A stretch of DNA of 14,670 nt, taken from the NCBI GenBank assembly GCA_021779655.1, contig JAJYAF010000013.1, forward strand, positions 1-14,670, read 5' to 3'. Position numbers and translations under genes: made by a program. The notes below the pieces were generated by a model that was given only the letters and a program-made list of their open reading frames with translations, did no database searches and had not been told where the DNA came from. Shown one piece after another: positions 1 through 7,011 of this stretch (position 1 is the first letter of the stretch; each line of letters starts with the position of its first letter). This DNA comes from Pseudomonadota bacterium. Lineage in GTDB: Bacteria; Pseudomonadota; Alphaproteobacteria; Acetobacterales; Acetobacteraceae.

Positions 1-137
1 TGAAGGCTTTGCTGCGCGCCAAGAAGCTCCGAACCATAGAGGCCCTATGGAAGGCTCTCGGAAGCATTGCGGACTGCTTCACCGTGGAGGAGTGCACAAA
101 CTTCCTGAGACACGCCGGTTATTTCCAGTCCGTCTGA
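1..137 (+). CDS. IS630-family transposase, C-terminal fragment (5' end outside window)
   Basis: An open frame (first full codon at position 3, TGA stop at 135-137) encodes 44 residues that begin KALLRAKKLRTIEALWKALG and include FTVEEC and a C-terminal HAGY. This pattern, KxLLR...R...ALW..I/LG...D.FT..EC.N(Y/F)...AGY, is typical of the end of DDE transposases of the IS630/DDE_3 family. The catalytic residues lie upstream of the window, so it cannot be judged whether the enzyme is intact. The frame reads convergently into the truncated secreted-protein gene on the other strand and overlaps its last bases. Confidence 0.78.
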   Translation, partial: KALLRAKKLRTIEALWKALGSIADCFTVEECTNFLRHAGYFQSV

Positions 138-147
138 AAATGCTCTA
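1..147 (+). mobile_element. Right end of an IS630-family insertion sequence (partial)
   Basis: The segment holds the 3' tail of an IS630-type transposase, and ten bases after its stop codon comes the motif GAAAATGCTCTA. As I recall, alphaproteobacterial IS630 elements commonly end in this way, with the terminal TA being the duplicated target. I therefore place the element's end at about 145-147; this is inferred, because the other end lies outside the window and the two inverted repeats cannot be compared. The end falls inside a minus-strand gene whose last codons come from the element. Confidence 0.7.
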
Positions 148-556
148 AAGGTGCCAGTTCCAGGATATTCGCCACTCGCAGCGCCACCTTGGTCCTGAAC
201 TTATAGCTGAGCTTTGTATTGGCGAATTGGTTGATCCCATGGTCGAAAATCATCGTCACGCCCGTTGCGGCCACGCCGATCCCGGCGACTCCCCAATCAG
301 TCTCATACCATGGCGGCGAATTGCTGCTCGGCATCGCTGTCGGGGCCGGAAGGTTATCGATCAGGTTGCTGTCTACAACGGGTGATGCTTGCCCCACGGG
401 ATTTGATACGATCGCGGGGGTTCCGTTGCCGGCCACCGTCCCTGCGGCCGCAGGTGGCATGAAATAACCAGGATTATTCGCCGATTGCGCGAAGCCGGTT
501 ACCGGATCCGCAACGCCGAAGACGACCATTGCCATAATCCCGAACCTCGGCTTCAT
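119..556 (-). CDS. Secreted protein, possibly PAP2-type phosphatase, C-terminus truncated by the IS
   Basis: The 145-residue product starts with a signal-peptide-like segment (MKPRFG, hydrophobic core, likely cleavage near AQS at about residue 25). A Pro/Ser/Asn-rich stretch follows, then a hydrophobic segment DWGVAGIGVAATGVTMIFDH at about 88-107 that could anchor it in the inner membrane. The last eight residues (EHFQTDWK) and the stop codon lie in the IS630 end, so only about 137 residues are native. The segment around LFDH-like IFDHGIN and the following ANILELAPL recalls the start of PAP2 phosphatases that recycle undecaprenyl diphosphate, but the catalytic motifs would lie in the lost part, so this is a weak guess. 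The ATG overlaps the phosphatase stop codon (ATGA), with GGGG upstream, so it is the last gene of the export operon. It is probably non-functional. Confidence 0.6.
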   Translation of the reverse strand: MKPRFGIMAMVVFGVADPVTGFAQSANNPGYFMPPAAAGTVAGNGTPAIVSNPVGQASPVVDSNLIDNLPAPTAMPSSNSPPWYETDWGVAGIGVAATGVTMIFDHGINQFANTKLSYKFRTKVALRVANILELAPLEHFQTDWK

Positions 557-1332
557 GTCGTTAACCCCATCAGCATCGGACTTAATCCCCCCGCCAGTCT
601 ATCGGCATGATTGAGCAGAGCGAGTCCGGGCGCAATATAACGGTCAATCTGCCGTGGATTATGAATGTCCGTGCCCCAGATCCGCACATGCCGGCGATCC
701 AGCAGCCAATGAGCAAAATTCTTCACTTCCTCCCCATGCTGCCCCGCGAGCGAGCCTATATCGCCCTGCAGAACAGCGTCATGCCTGGCGAACAATTCCA
801 GCCAGGGCTGGGGCGTTTTTGCCACAAAGCGATAACGTTCCACATGAGCAATAACAGGGCGGTAGCGGTGCGCCACGAGTGCCGCCAGGGCGGCGCTGGC
901 AAAGGGCGTTTCCTGCAAATAAGAAAATTCCAGCAGCACGAGACGTTCGCCGTTCAGGGGCGTGTGCAGCAAATCGCCTTCTTCCACCAGCTTCAGAAAA
1001 TGCTCATCGGCAAAATATTCGCCTGAGAGCAGCAACTGAAATGCTATTCCCTCTTCCTGCAATCTGGATATGAAAGCCGCGAAAGCGATGCGCAAGTCAA
1101 TCGCCTTGTTGTCGAAAACCCCGTGATAAAGATGGGGCGTGACCACCGCACCCCGAAATCCAAGAGATTTGAGCTTGCCAATGGCTTCAATTGCTTCCTC
1201 ATAGGAGGTCATGCCATCATCGACATTCGGCAGCAGGTGGCAATGGAAATCCCATCCGAGCTCGGCGCGAAAATCGTGAGGCGGCCGCCGCTTGGGAGCC
1301 TCCTTGCGGTACAGAAAGGGTAATCTGATCAG
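553..1332 (-). CDS. CpsB/CapC-type PHP tyrosine-protein phosphatase, probable CTG start
   Basis: This PHP-fold metal-dependent phosphatase probably removes phosphate from the tyrosine tail of the kinase encoded just upstream. Numbered from CTG at 1332-1330 (259 residues), the likely metal ligands are H30 and H32 (DFHCHLLPNVDDG), H67 (VVTPHLYH), E105 (SGEY), E135 (LEFSY), H163 (IAHVERY) and D222/H224 (GTDIHN, where the family usually has SDAHN). The first ATG in frame (1212) would remove the HxH motif and has no ribosome binding site. No ATG, GTG or TTG lies between it and an upstream in-frame stop. CTG at 1332 overlaps the kinase TGA as CTGA, and GAGG sits five bases before it. The resulting length fits the family (about 255). 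The family and role are secure; the unusual start is inferred. Confidence 0.85.
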   Translation of the reverse strand: MIRLPFLYRKEAPKRRPPHDFRAELGWDFHCHLLPNVDDGMTSYEEAIEAIGKLKSLGFRGAVVTPHLYHGVFDNKAIDLRIAFAAFISRLQEEGIAFQLLLSGEYFADEHFLKLVEEGDLLHTPLNGERLVLLEFSYLQETPFASAALAALVAHRYRPVIAHVERYRFVAKTPQPWLELFARHDAVLQGDIGSLAGQHGEEVKNFAHWLLDRRHVRIWGTDIHNPRQIDRYIAPGLALLNHADRLAGGLSPMLMGLTT

Positions 1333-3794
1333 GTCAACCTCATGAACATCCTGGTCACCGTTCTCCAGAATTTGCCAAGCGCCGTCGCGGGGGTCGGCCC
1401 TGTGTCATCGCCGTAGCCATACCCATATCCATAACCATAGCCGTAGCCGTAAACACTGCCGATCACGCCGTTGATAATCATGCCATGCCGGCGATCCAAC
1501 GTCGCGATGGTTTCATTGTGCAATTGGAACATGCGGCGCGATGTATGGTTGATATAGACGATCGAGAGAATAAGATCGGCGTTTTGACCCAAAGGCATGG
1601 TGTCCGAAACCGCCGGAAGCGGCGGGCAATCAACGATCACGTAGTCGAATTCGGCGCGAAGTGTGTTGAAGATTTCCGCCAGCATGGGTTCGTTCAACAG
1701 TTCGGACGGGTTGGGCGGAAATGTTCCGGTCGGCAGCACGACGAAACGCTGGCCTTCAATGGCCTGCAAGGGCGGTCTTTCGGTCGTTACGATCCATTCC
1801 GTAAGCCCCGGCGTTTGATTGACCTTCAAAGCTTCATGCACACGTCCGCGGTGCAGATCGCCGTCGATCAAGATGACCCGCTTGCCGTCATCGGCAAGAA
1901 ATTTTGCAAGATTGGTCGAAACCGTAGTTTTTCCGTCGGCGCTCGACGCCGAGGTGATCAGGATTACCTTGGATTGCCGGCCGGAAGCGGATTGATAGAG
2001 ATTGCTGCGAAGCAGGCGAAACGCCTCGGAAAAGGGGCTTTGCGGCCGTTCAGACAATACGCCGCGCGCCGTCTCGCTTCGAGACAGGAGCGGAACCAAA
2101 CCATAAACCGGCAGATGCACGGTGCGGCGGATGTCGTCATCGCTCTGGAAGCTGCCGGAAATGGCCCGTTGCGCCAATACCAGCCCAATGCCCGCGAAGA
2201 TGCCCAGCAAGAGGCCCGCCAGAATCGTGAGCGCCGTTCTCGGGCGGGTGGCAAAGAGAGGAATTTCCGCCGGGCTCACCACGCGCGTTTGAACGATCGT
2301 CGCCGCTTTCGAAACTTCGGCCTCCTCCTCCTTCTGCATCAAAAGCACGTAAAGCTGGCCATAGACCTGGCTTTCCTGTGTCAGAGCCAGCACCTGCAGG
2401 CTCTCCCCCGGCATGGATTTGATCTCGTTCGTGTACCTGGCCACCTGGGCGGTGATATCCTTCAATTCCCGCGCGGCCTGCATTTCGTCATTGGCAACGA
2501 TCGTGGCGATGGCATCTTCAAGCTTTGCGACCTGGGCTTGTTGAGCCTGCGCTTCCGTCGCATTCGCGGTAAATTGAGCACGCGTCGCCCCGAGCGTTGC
2601 CTCGGCCGTGGCCAGTTGGTTGGCGATCTGAGCGATGGCCGGATCACCGGATTGGCTGACCAGATAAGGGTTCAGCCCGGATTTGCTTTCCGACATGGCC
2701 TTGGAAAGCTGCTGCAGCGCTTGCTGTTGCAGTTGCAGCGTTACCTGCTGGTTTTCGTATTGCGCCAGCTGTGTTATCGCCGTCTGCGCATTCGTCGGCA
2801 CGTCCAGAATACCGGTTTTGGATTGGTATGACGCCAGCGCGCTGTTGGCGTTCGTTAGAGAATCGTTTATTTTTGCGAGCTGATTGGAAACGAAGGCTTC
2901 GGTTGCCGAGGCGGATTGTGTCTTCCATTCCAGCTGCGTGGCGATGAAATCCTCCATCAGCTGGTTTACAAACTGTTGCGCCTGATACGGATTCGGCCAG
3001 ACGAAGCTCAGGTTCGCGATATTTTGTTCCGTGGTTGCGGTTCCTCCCGCCGCCACCGTCAACGGCTTCGGCAGTTGGAAACTTGCGGCCAGTGCTTTCG
3101 CCGGCACGATGATCAGCTTGAACCGGCTTCCCGCGGGCGGAATCATGCCGGGTATCGCCGGCTTGATGATGAACGCCAGGCCGCCGCCGGAGGCGGGTTC
3201 GTTCACCACGCCCGTCAGTATCGTATAAGGCCCGGAAAACCACCCGCCTGGATAGAGAACCTTGTAAGCCCCTTTGTCTCCGAACAGGATTTCGTAGCCG
3301 ACACCGCCGACACCGGGGTCGGCGATGGTGGCATCGAGAACCTGCAGATCGCCTGGCTGCGGCGCGAACGCGTCGATAGACTGACCGTAGGCGTAACGCC
3401 ACCTCCAAAAGCGCAGCGTTGGCCTCCCAACCGGAGTCGCGGCGGCGTTCAGGCCCGTTTCAAGAATTGCTTTCTCAAGCAGGGAGGACGATTGGATCAG
3501 CGCAACCTGTGTATCGACATCGTTCACGGACGCGAAATCGGTGAGGAAATTGACGTTGGAACTAAGCGCGCCAGCCCCGATATTGCCGCCGCTCGTCGTA
3601 TCGCCCAGGTAAACCGAACCAGTAACGGTGAACTGCGGGGTGGAACGCAGTAGAAACAAAATAGCCGCCGTGGTGACGAGAACCGTTACAACCGCCACCT
3701 TGCGCCACTGCCGGGCGAGCGACCGGAGAATATCGGCAATGTCGATCTCATCTTCGCCAATGCTAGGCGGCGACTGCAAACCGGAAAAGGCCAA
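1329..3794 (-). CDS. Polysaccharide co-polymerase fused to BY-type tyrosine autokinase (GumC/Wzc family)
   Basis: This inner-membrane protein of 821 residues should control chain length and couple polymerisation to export. It has an N-terminal Wzz-like region with a membrane helix at about 33-49, a long periplasmic part with Gln/Ala-rich coiled coil at about 295-500, and a second helix at about 519-541. A cytoplasmic P-loop kinase follows: Walker A at 614-624 (SSADGKTT), Walker A' at 641-647 (ILIDGDL) and Walker B at 717-725 (DYVIVDCPP). The tail carries seven alternating Tyr-Gly pairs at 782-795, the likely autophosphorylation cluster. The start is TTG at 3794, with GGAG six bases upstream. 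It lies 29 bases after the export lipoprotein gene and overlaps the start of the phosphatase gene. Kinase and co-polymerase are in one chain, as in proteobacterial Wzc and unlike the split Firmicutes pair. Confidence 0.93.
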   Translation of the reverse strand: MAFSGLQSPPSIGEDEIDIADILRSLARQWRKVAVVTVLVTTAAILFLLRSTPQFTVTGSVYLGDTTSGGNIGAGALSSNVNFLTDFASVNDVDTQVALIQSSSLLEKAILETGLNAAATPVGRPTLRFWRWRYAYGQSIDAFAPQPGDLQVLDATIADPGVGGVGYEILFGDKGAYKVLYPGGWFSGPYTILTGVVNEPASGGGLAFIIKPAIPGMIPPAGSRFKLIIVPAKALAASFQLPKPLTVAAGGTATTEQNIANLSFVWPNPYQAQQFVNQLMEDFIATQLEWKTQSASATEAFVSNQLAKINDSLTNANSALASYQSKTGILDVPTNAQTAITQLAQYENQQVTLQLQQQALQQLSKAMSESKSGLNPYLVSQSGDPAIAQIANQLATAEATLGATRAQFTANATEAQAQQAQVAKLEDAIATIVANDEMQAARELKDITAQVARYTNEIKSMPGESLQVLALTQESQVYGQLYVLLMQKEEEAEVSKAATIVQTRVVSPAEIPLFATRPRTALTILAGLLLGIFAGIGLVLAQRAISGSFQSDDDIRRTVHLPVYGLVPLLSRSETARGVLSERPQSPFSEAFRLLRSNLYQSASGRQSKVILITSASSADGKTTVSTNLAKFLADDGKRVILIDGDLHRGRVHEALKVNQTPGLTEWIVTTERPPLQAIEGQRFVVLPTGTFPPNPSELLNEPMLAEIFNTLRAEFDYVIVDCPPLPAVSDTMPLGQNADLILSIVYINHTSRRMFQLHNETIATLDRRHGMIINGVIGSVYGYGYGYGYGYGYGDDTGPTPATALGKFWRTVTRMFMRLT
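1338..1341 (-). promoter_or_regulatory. Ribosome binding site supporting the CTG start of the PHP phosphatase
   Basis: On the minus strand GAGG is followed by five bases (TTGAC) and then CTG, which overlaps the TGA stop of the kinase. The spacing is right for a Shine-Dalgarno element, and no comparable element precedes the ATG at 1212. It lies inside the last codons of the kinase gene, which suggests re-initiation by ribosomes finishing the kinase. Confidence 0.5.
1410..1451 (-). repeat. Seven hexamer units encoding (Tyr-Gly)7 in the kinase tail
   Basis: Seven consecutive six-base units each encode Tyr-Gly. The units differ at third positions: both tyrosine codons and all four glycine codons occur. 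The pattern is therefore kept at the protein level and is not a fresh microsatellite expansion. BY kinases are known to carry a C-terminal tyrosine cluster whose phosphorylation state controls oligomerisation; strict alternation with glycine is unusually regular. Confidence 0.85.
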
Positions 3795-3800
3795 AGCGCG

Positions 3801-3804
3801 CTCC
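3801..3804 (-). promoter_or_regulatory. Ribosome binding site for the TTG start of the kinase gene
   Basis: GGAG lies six bases before TTG at 3794-3792 on the minus strand. No ATG is available near the expected N-terminus ahead of the Wzz-type region, so this site decides the start. Confidence 0.5.
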
Positions 3805-3823
3805 GAAAACGTAGGGTTGGTGT

Positions 3824-4939
3824 CTAACGCGTGAGATATCTGATTGAGACGAACGGATTAAGGATATCGGCAATCGTCTGCAGCGAGGGCAACAGCTGGG
3901 TCAGCACCTGGTTCCAGGTCGCCACCGCGGTTGGCGGAACGAAGACGATGTCACCCGGCTCAAGTGCGAAAGAGGCCGCCTTGCCCTCCATGATCATCCT
4001 GGCATCAACCACGATAAACTCACCGGTTGAGCCATGCGAGCGGATGATATGAATGCGCGACAGCCGCGCGTTGGTGTAGTTCGTCAAATCCATTCCGGCG
4101 ACGGACAGGGCTTGCAACAACGACAAGGAGCCGGAGATGAACTGCACCGCGCCCGGCTTGCCGACCGCTCCGAACAGATAGGCGACTTCACTCTGCGACG
4201 ACGGAATGACAATGGTATCTCCCGAGACCAGCGGAACATTCTGGGAGAGATCGCCATTCACCAGCAGGGCATGCAGATCGACAGGCAGCTTGACATCGCC
4301 ATGCGCCACATAAGCCTGATAAAGATCGGCATTAGGCAGATCAATCGAGCCGCCCAATGCCAGCGCCTCCAGCAAGGTCAACGGATGGTAGGGATATTTG
4401 ATGCCGGGCGAGGTAAACTGGCCAAGCAGGTAATAGCGCAGGCTCTGGGGTTGCGCCAGGGTGACCGATACCTTGGGATTTACCACGTAGGCGGAGTAGG
4501 CTTTGGTAAGCGCCTCGCGGGCCTGAGCAAGCGTCATCCCCCCGAGATGCATGTTCCCGATCAGCGGCAGCTCGACGCTGCCATCGCTGGTGATCAGCAC
4601 GCCCAGCGCGGAATTGCCTCCCTGGGTGGACTGTTCATCGAGTTCGGGGTGCAGATACACGTAAACCGAAATGATATCGTCCGGACCCAGCACATAGGAA
4701 AGGCTCTGGGACCGATCGGCAACCTGCCGCAATTCGTCCGGTGTCAGTGTCTCGGTCTGCGATGATAGAATGGCACTCTCCGAGATCGAGGGAATGACGC
4801 TCGGCTTGGCTTCGGGCACCGGGTCACAGCCGGCAAGAAATGCGCAGCCGGCGAGGGCCAGGACCAGGTTCAAGGCAAGCCCCCTTCCACGCCGGGGAGC
4901 CGAGCGTGGAGCATAACTGCTTATATTTCTTTGCCTCAA
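3824..4939 (-). CDS. Polysaccharide export outer-membrane lipoprotein (GumB/Wza family)
   Basis: The 371-residue protein should form the outer-membrane/periplasmic export channel that works with the downstream co-polymerase kinase. A basic N-region (RRGRG at 16-20) is followed by a hydrophobic stretch with two consecutive lipoboxes, LAGC ending at C32 and LAGC ending at C38. A polysaccharide-export domain covers about 80-162 (YVLGPDDIISVYVY and SDGSVELPLIG). Two SLBB-type repeats follow, at about 168-245 (LLGQFTSPGIKYPY) and 252-335 (YLFGAVGKPGAVQF), with a possible C-terminal helix at 340-362. The start is TTG at 4939; no ATG exists upstream of the lipoboxes, and AAGAGG lies nine bases before it. 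It is the first gene of the export operon, after a 315-base spacer. Confidence 0.92.
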   Translation of the reverse strand: MRQRNISSYAPRSAPRRGRGLALNLVLALAGCAFLAGCDPVPEAKPSVIPSISESAILSSQTETLTPDELRQVADRSQSLSYVLGPDDIISVYVYLHPELDEQSTQGGNSALGVLITSDGSVELPLIGNMHLGGMTLAQAREALTKAYSAYVVNPKVSVTLAQPQSLRYYLLGQFTSPGIKYPYHPLTLLEALALGGSIDLPNADLYQAYVAHGDVKLPVDLHALLVNGDLSQNVPLVSGDTIVIPSSQSEVAYLFGAVGKPGAVQFISGSLSLLQALSVAGMDLTNYTNARLSRIHIIRSHGSTGEFIVVDARMIMEGKAASFALEPGDIVFVPPTAVATWNQVLTQLLPSLQTIADILNPFVSIRYLTR

Positions 4940-4948
4940 ACTATGCCG

Positions 4949-4954
4949 CCTCTT
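4949..4954 (-). promoter_or_regulatory. Ribosome binding site for the TTG start of the export lipoprotein gene
   Basis: AAGAGG on the minus strand lies nine bases before TTG at 4939-4937. The next in-frame TTG (4873) would lose the basic N-region of the signal peptide, which favours the upstream start. Confidence 0.4.
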
Positions 4955-4985
4955 CTTGCCCGTGTTGGTTCTATAACGAAATTCT

Positions 4986-5009
4986 GGTCAATACCAGAGT
5001 ATTATTACC
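4986..5009. promoter_or_regulatory. Imperfect inverted repeat, possible operator
   Basis: The arms GGTCAATAC and GTATTATTACC (the reverse complement of GGTAATAATAC) flank a CAGA centre. The inner five bases pair exactly and the outer GGT/ACC match with a two-base offset. It lies in the AT-rich part of the leader of the export operon, about 45-70 bases before the TTG start, where a regulator could bind. No known operator is recognised. Confidence 0.25.
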
Positions 5010-5254
5010 TCAAACTCGTTATATTTATTACTAATACATGATGTCCCGTCTCTGAAATAACACGGTCCTGATAGCGCTCTGGCATCATGCCTCCCGGCGC
5101 CGGCGCCCGCTCATTTTCGTGGAAGAGAAACCACAGGGGGGCGCTTTGTTGCTGTACGAGACGCCCGCTCAAAACGTCTCTAATGAAGGTTTGGCATTGC
5201 CGTCTTCGGGCGGCTACGACCAACCGTCCGCTCTTCAGCGGCGGCCGAGAAAAA

Positions 5255-6883
5255 CTAAAACGCGTTCTTGCCGAAAAACCCCTTGAATAACGTTCGTCCG
5301 AGAATAACCAGATCGAGCGTGAACGACCAGTTTTCGATGTAATAAATGTCATGCTCCACGCGCCGCTTGATTTGTTCCATCGTCTCCGTCGGCCCTCGCC
5401 AGCCGTTCACCTGGGCCCAGCCGGTTATTCCTGGCTTTACCCGGTGGCGGCTGGCATATTCGTTTACGGCTTCAAAAAATGAGCGACCTTCGACCTTCTG
5501 GCCGACCATGTGAGGTCGTGGTCCAACCAGAGACATGTCTCCTTTCAGCACGTTGATGAGCTGCGGTAGTTCATCCAGGCTGCTCCGGCGCAACAGCCCG
5601 CCGAACTTGAACACCCGGTTGTCGCTGCGGCGGGTTGGCATGTAGCTGCCGCAGAACTCGTGGTCCATCGTCCGGAATTTGATGATGTTGAACTCGTGCC
5701 CCATATAGCCGACGCGTTTCTGCCGGAAGAACACGGGTCCTGGGCTGGTCATCGTGATACCCAAGGCGCAAAACAGCAGGACCGGCGATATCGCAACCAG
5801 GCCCAGCAGCGCCGCGACCCGGTCCAGCGCGCCTTTGGCCAGCCAGGCAAACTCCGAAATTGGCCGGTCGGCCACGGTAATCAGTTGCACGCCCGGCAAT
5901 TCCGTGCGCTCCAGCTGCATCGGGCTGAAGCGCCGCAGCGCGATGGCCCCAGGCAGAATCCGTATGCTCAGCGGCAGCTGCCGCAACTGTTTGATCACTG
6001 CGGTAATCCGGTCAGCCGCCGCGATGGGAAGTGCAATGACAACCATGTCGACCGTATGAGCAGCCGCGTATTTCAGCAGATCATCGAGCGATCCCCACGC
6101 CAGTTCGGCCCGCATCGTCTCGAGCAGTCCCAGGCCCTCTCCCAGGTTCCCGCGCAAGGTCTCACCCGAACTCTCCGGCGCGCCTTCCTGGCGATCATCG
6201 AAAACACCGGCGATCCGGATACCGAAGCGGTTGACCTTGAACCGCTCGATCAAATGCTTTGAAAGCTCGTTGGCGCCGACGATCACGACATTCTGCGTAA
6301 TATAGCCGCGAGCGATCCAGCTTCGGATCAAGGCCGCCACCACCGATCGCCCGATCGCCAGGGCAATGACCGTGCCCGTGTAAAAAGCGATGAACCAGCT
6401 ACGAGAAAAAAGCGTCTGCTGATGGGTCAATGCCGCGATGGCTGCCAGCGCCATGAACACCAGACTGACGCGCAGCGTGATCGATTTCGCCGACCGCGTC
6501 TCGTTGAGCAGGGCATTGATGTGATAAAGGTGACCCTGGGAAAAATAGAAATGGCAGATGATGGCGATAACCGCAGCACCCCCCAGATAATGCGGCACGT
6601 CCTGTCCCGTCACGCTGACGGTCAGAGGATAGGTCACCATGGCGATGATCATGATGAGGCCGAAATCCATTAGCTGGGTGGCGAAAATGAGATGCCAACG
6701 GCTCAAAATCCGGAAAAAGAGCCTGTCTCCGAACACCTTCCGCCGGATAACGGATGAATCCTGGCGATCTGATACGCGCGCAAAACCCACTTTCGTAGCT
6801 CCCTCTTGCTCGCCAAAGCCGCCACGCGCCATTCCGGTCGCGACCAACCGGTAAATTCTATTGCAACGCACCTCCCAGGGCAA
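5255..6883 (-). CDS. Polyprenyl-phosphate sugar-1-phosphate transferase (GumD/WbaP/PssY type)
   Basis: This integral membrane enzyme transfers a hexose-1-phosphate from a UDP-sugar to undecaprenyl phosphate and so starts repeat-unit synthesis. The 542 residues contain about four N-terminal membrane helices (65-185), a CoA-binding-like domain (196-335, VVIVGANELSKHLIERF), a membrane segment at 355-378, and the catalytic bacterial sugar transferase domain (345-542). The domain shows KFRTM at 402-406, the acidic pair D437/E438 in SSLDELPQL, GDMSLVGPRP at 448-457, VKPGITGWAQVNGWRG at 482-497, and a family-typical end NAF. The sugar cannot be told from sequence. The start is uncertain: TTG 6883 is the longest, while GTG 6871 and ATG 6832 remain possible and would leave the direct repeats in the leader. 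It stands alone between two spacers. Confidence 0.93.
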   Translation of the reverse strand: MPWEVRCNRIYRLVATGMARGGFGEQEGATKVGFARVSDRQDSSVIRRKVFGDRLFFRILSRWHLIFATQLMDFGLIMIIAMVTYPLTVSVTGQDVPHYLGGAAVIAIICHFYFSQGHLYHINALLNETRSAKSITLRVSLVFMALAAIAALTHQQTLFSRSWFIAFYTGTVIALAIGRSVVAALIRSWIARGYITQNVVIVGANELSKHLIERFKVNRFGIRIAGVFDDRQEGAPESSGETLRGNLGEGLGLLETMRAELAWGSLDDLLKYAAAHTVDMVVIALPIAAADRITAVIKQLRQLPLSIRILPGAIALRRFSPMQLERTELPGVQLITVADRPISEFAWLAKGALDRVAALLGLVAISPVLLFCALGITMTSPGPVFFRQKRVGYMGHEFNIIKFRTMDHEFCGSYMPTRRSDNRVFKFGGLLRRSSLDELPQLINVLKGDMSLVGPRPHMVGQKVEGRSFFEAVNEYASRHRVKPGITGWAQVNGWRGPTETMEQIKRRVEHDIYYIENWSFTLDLVILGRTLFKGFFGKNAF

Positions 6884-6904
6884 TCAAATATTTATTGCAA
6901 TGCA
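6857..6904. repeat. Two direct copies of TYTATTGCAAYGCA, possible regulator sites
   Basis: Copy one is at 6857-6870 and copy two at 6891-6904; they match in 12 of 14 bases, and their starts are 34 bases apart, close to three helical turns. Copy two also contains the palindrome TTGCAATGCAA (6895-6905). They flank the proposed TTG start of the sugar transferase gene, so either the repeats are binding sites in the leader and the true start is further in (ATG 6832), or one copy lies within codons. The binding protein is unknown. Confidence 0.35.
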
Positions 6905-6985
6905 ACATCCGCTTTTTTAGGACCGTTAAGATCGAGGTTGTTAATGCTACATTTATAGATTTTACGCGTTAATATATATTTGTAT

Positions 6986-7010
6986 AAAAAAACTATGAGG
7001 CTCCGCCCTC
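6986..7010 (-). terminator. Intrinsic terminator after the cis-prenyltransferase gene
   Basis: On the minus strand, two bases after the TGA stop of the cis-prenyltransferase gene, the sequence GAGGGCGGAGCCTC (7010-6997) can fold into a short GC-rich stem. Four bases later comes a run of seven T (6992-6986). The stem is only four to five base pairs, so efficiency is unsure, but position and T-run fit the end of block A and separate it from the sugar transferase gene. Confidence 0.55.
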
Positions 7011-7011
7011 G

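Larger units (their letters stand above)
4940..5254 (-). promoter_or_regulatory. Intergenic spacer, probable promoter region of the export operon
   Basis: This 315-base stretch separates the sugar transferase gene from the export operon, both on the minus strand. About 4960-5045 is clearly AT-rich and holds a TATAAC hexamer (5018-5023 on the minus strand) that could serve as a -10 element, but I found no convincing -35 at the right distance. The part nearer the sugar transferase has short hairpins (5158-5163 with 5175-5180; 5228-5232 with 5237-5241) and a GGCGCCGGCGCC palindrome near 5095-5106. None is followed by a T-run, so no intrinsic terminator is called. No coding region in it looks real. 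Confidence 0.35.

Noticed and set aside
1410..1451. Hexamer array as a CRISPR-like or phase-variable microsatellite
   Set aside because: Units are contiguous, in frame and differ at synonymous sites; six-base steps would not shift the frame, so it is a coding repeat.
1485..2831. 448-codon open frame on the plus strand
   Set aside because: It is antisense to the kinase gene, Arg-rich and without recognisable motifs; the minus-strand frame has complete kinase motifs.
5228..5241. Hairpin CCGCTCTTCAGCGG as a terminator for the sugar transferase gene
   Set aside because: The five-base-pair stem is not followed by a T-run on the minus strand.
5005..5352. 115-codon minus-strand frame across the spacer
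   Set aside because: It overlaps the 3' end of the sugar transferase gene in another frame, has no recognised motif, and extends through non-coding-looking AT-rich sequence.
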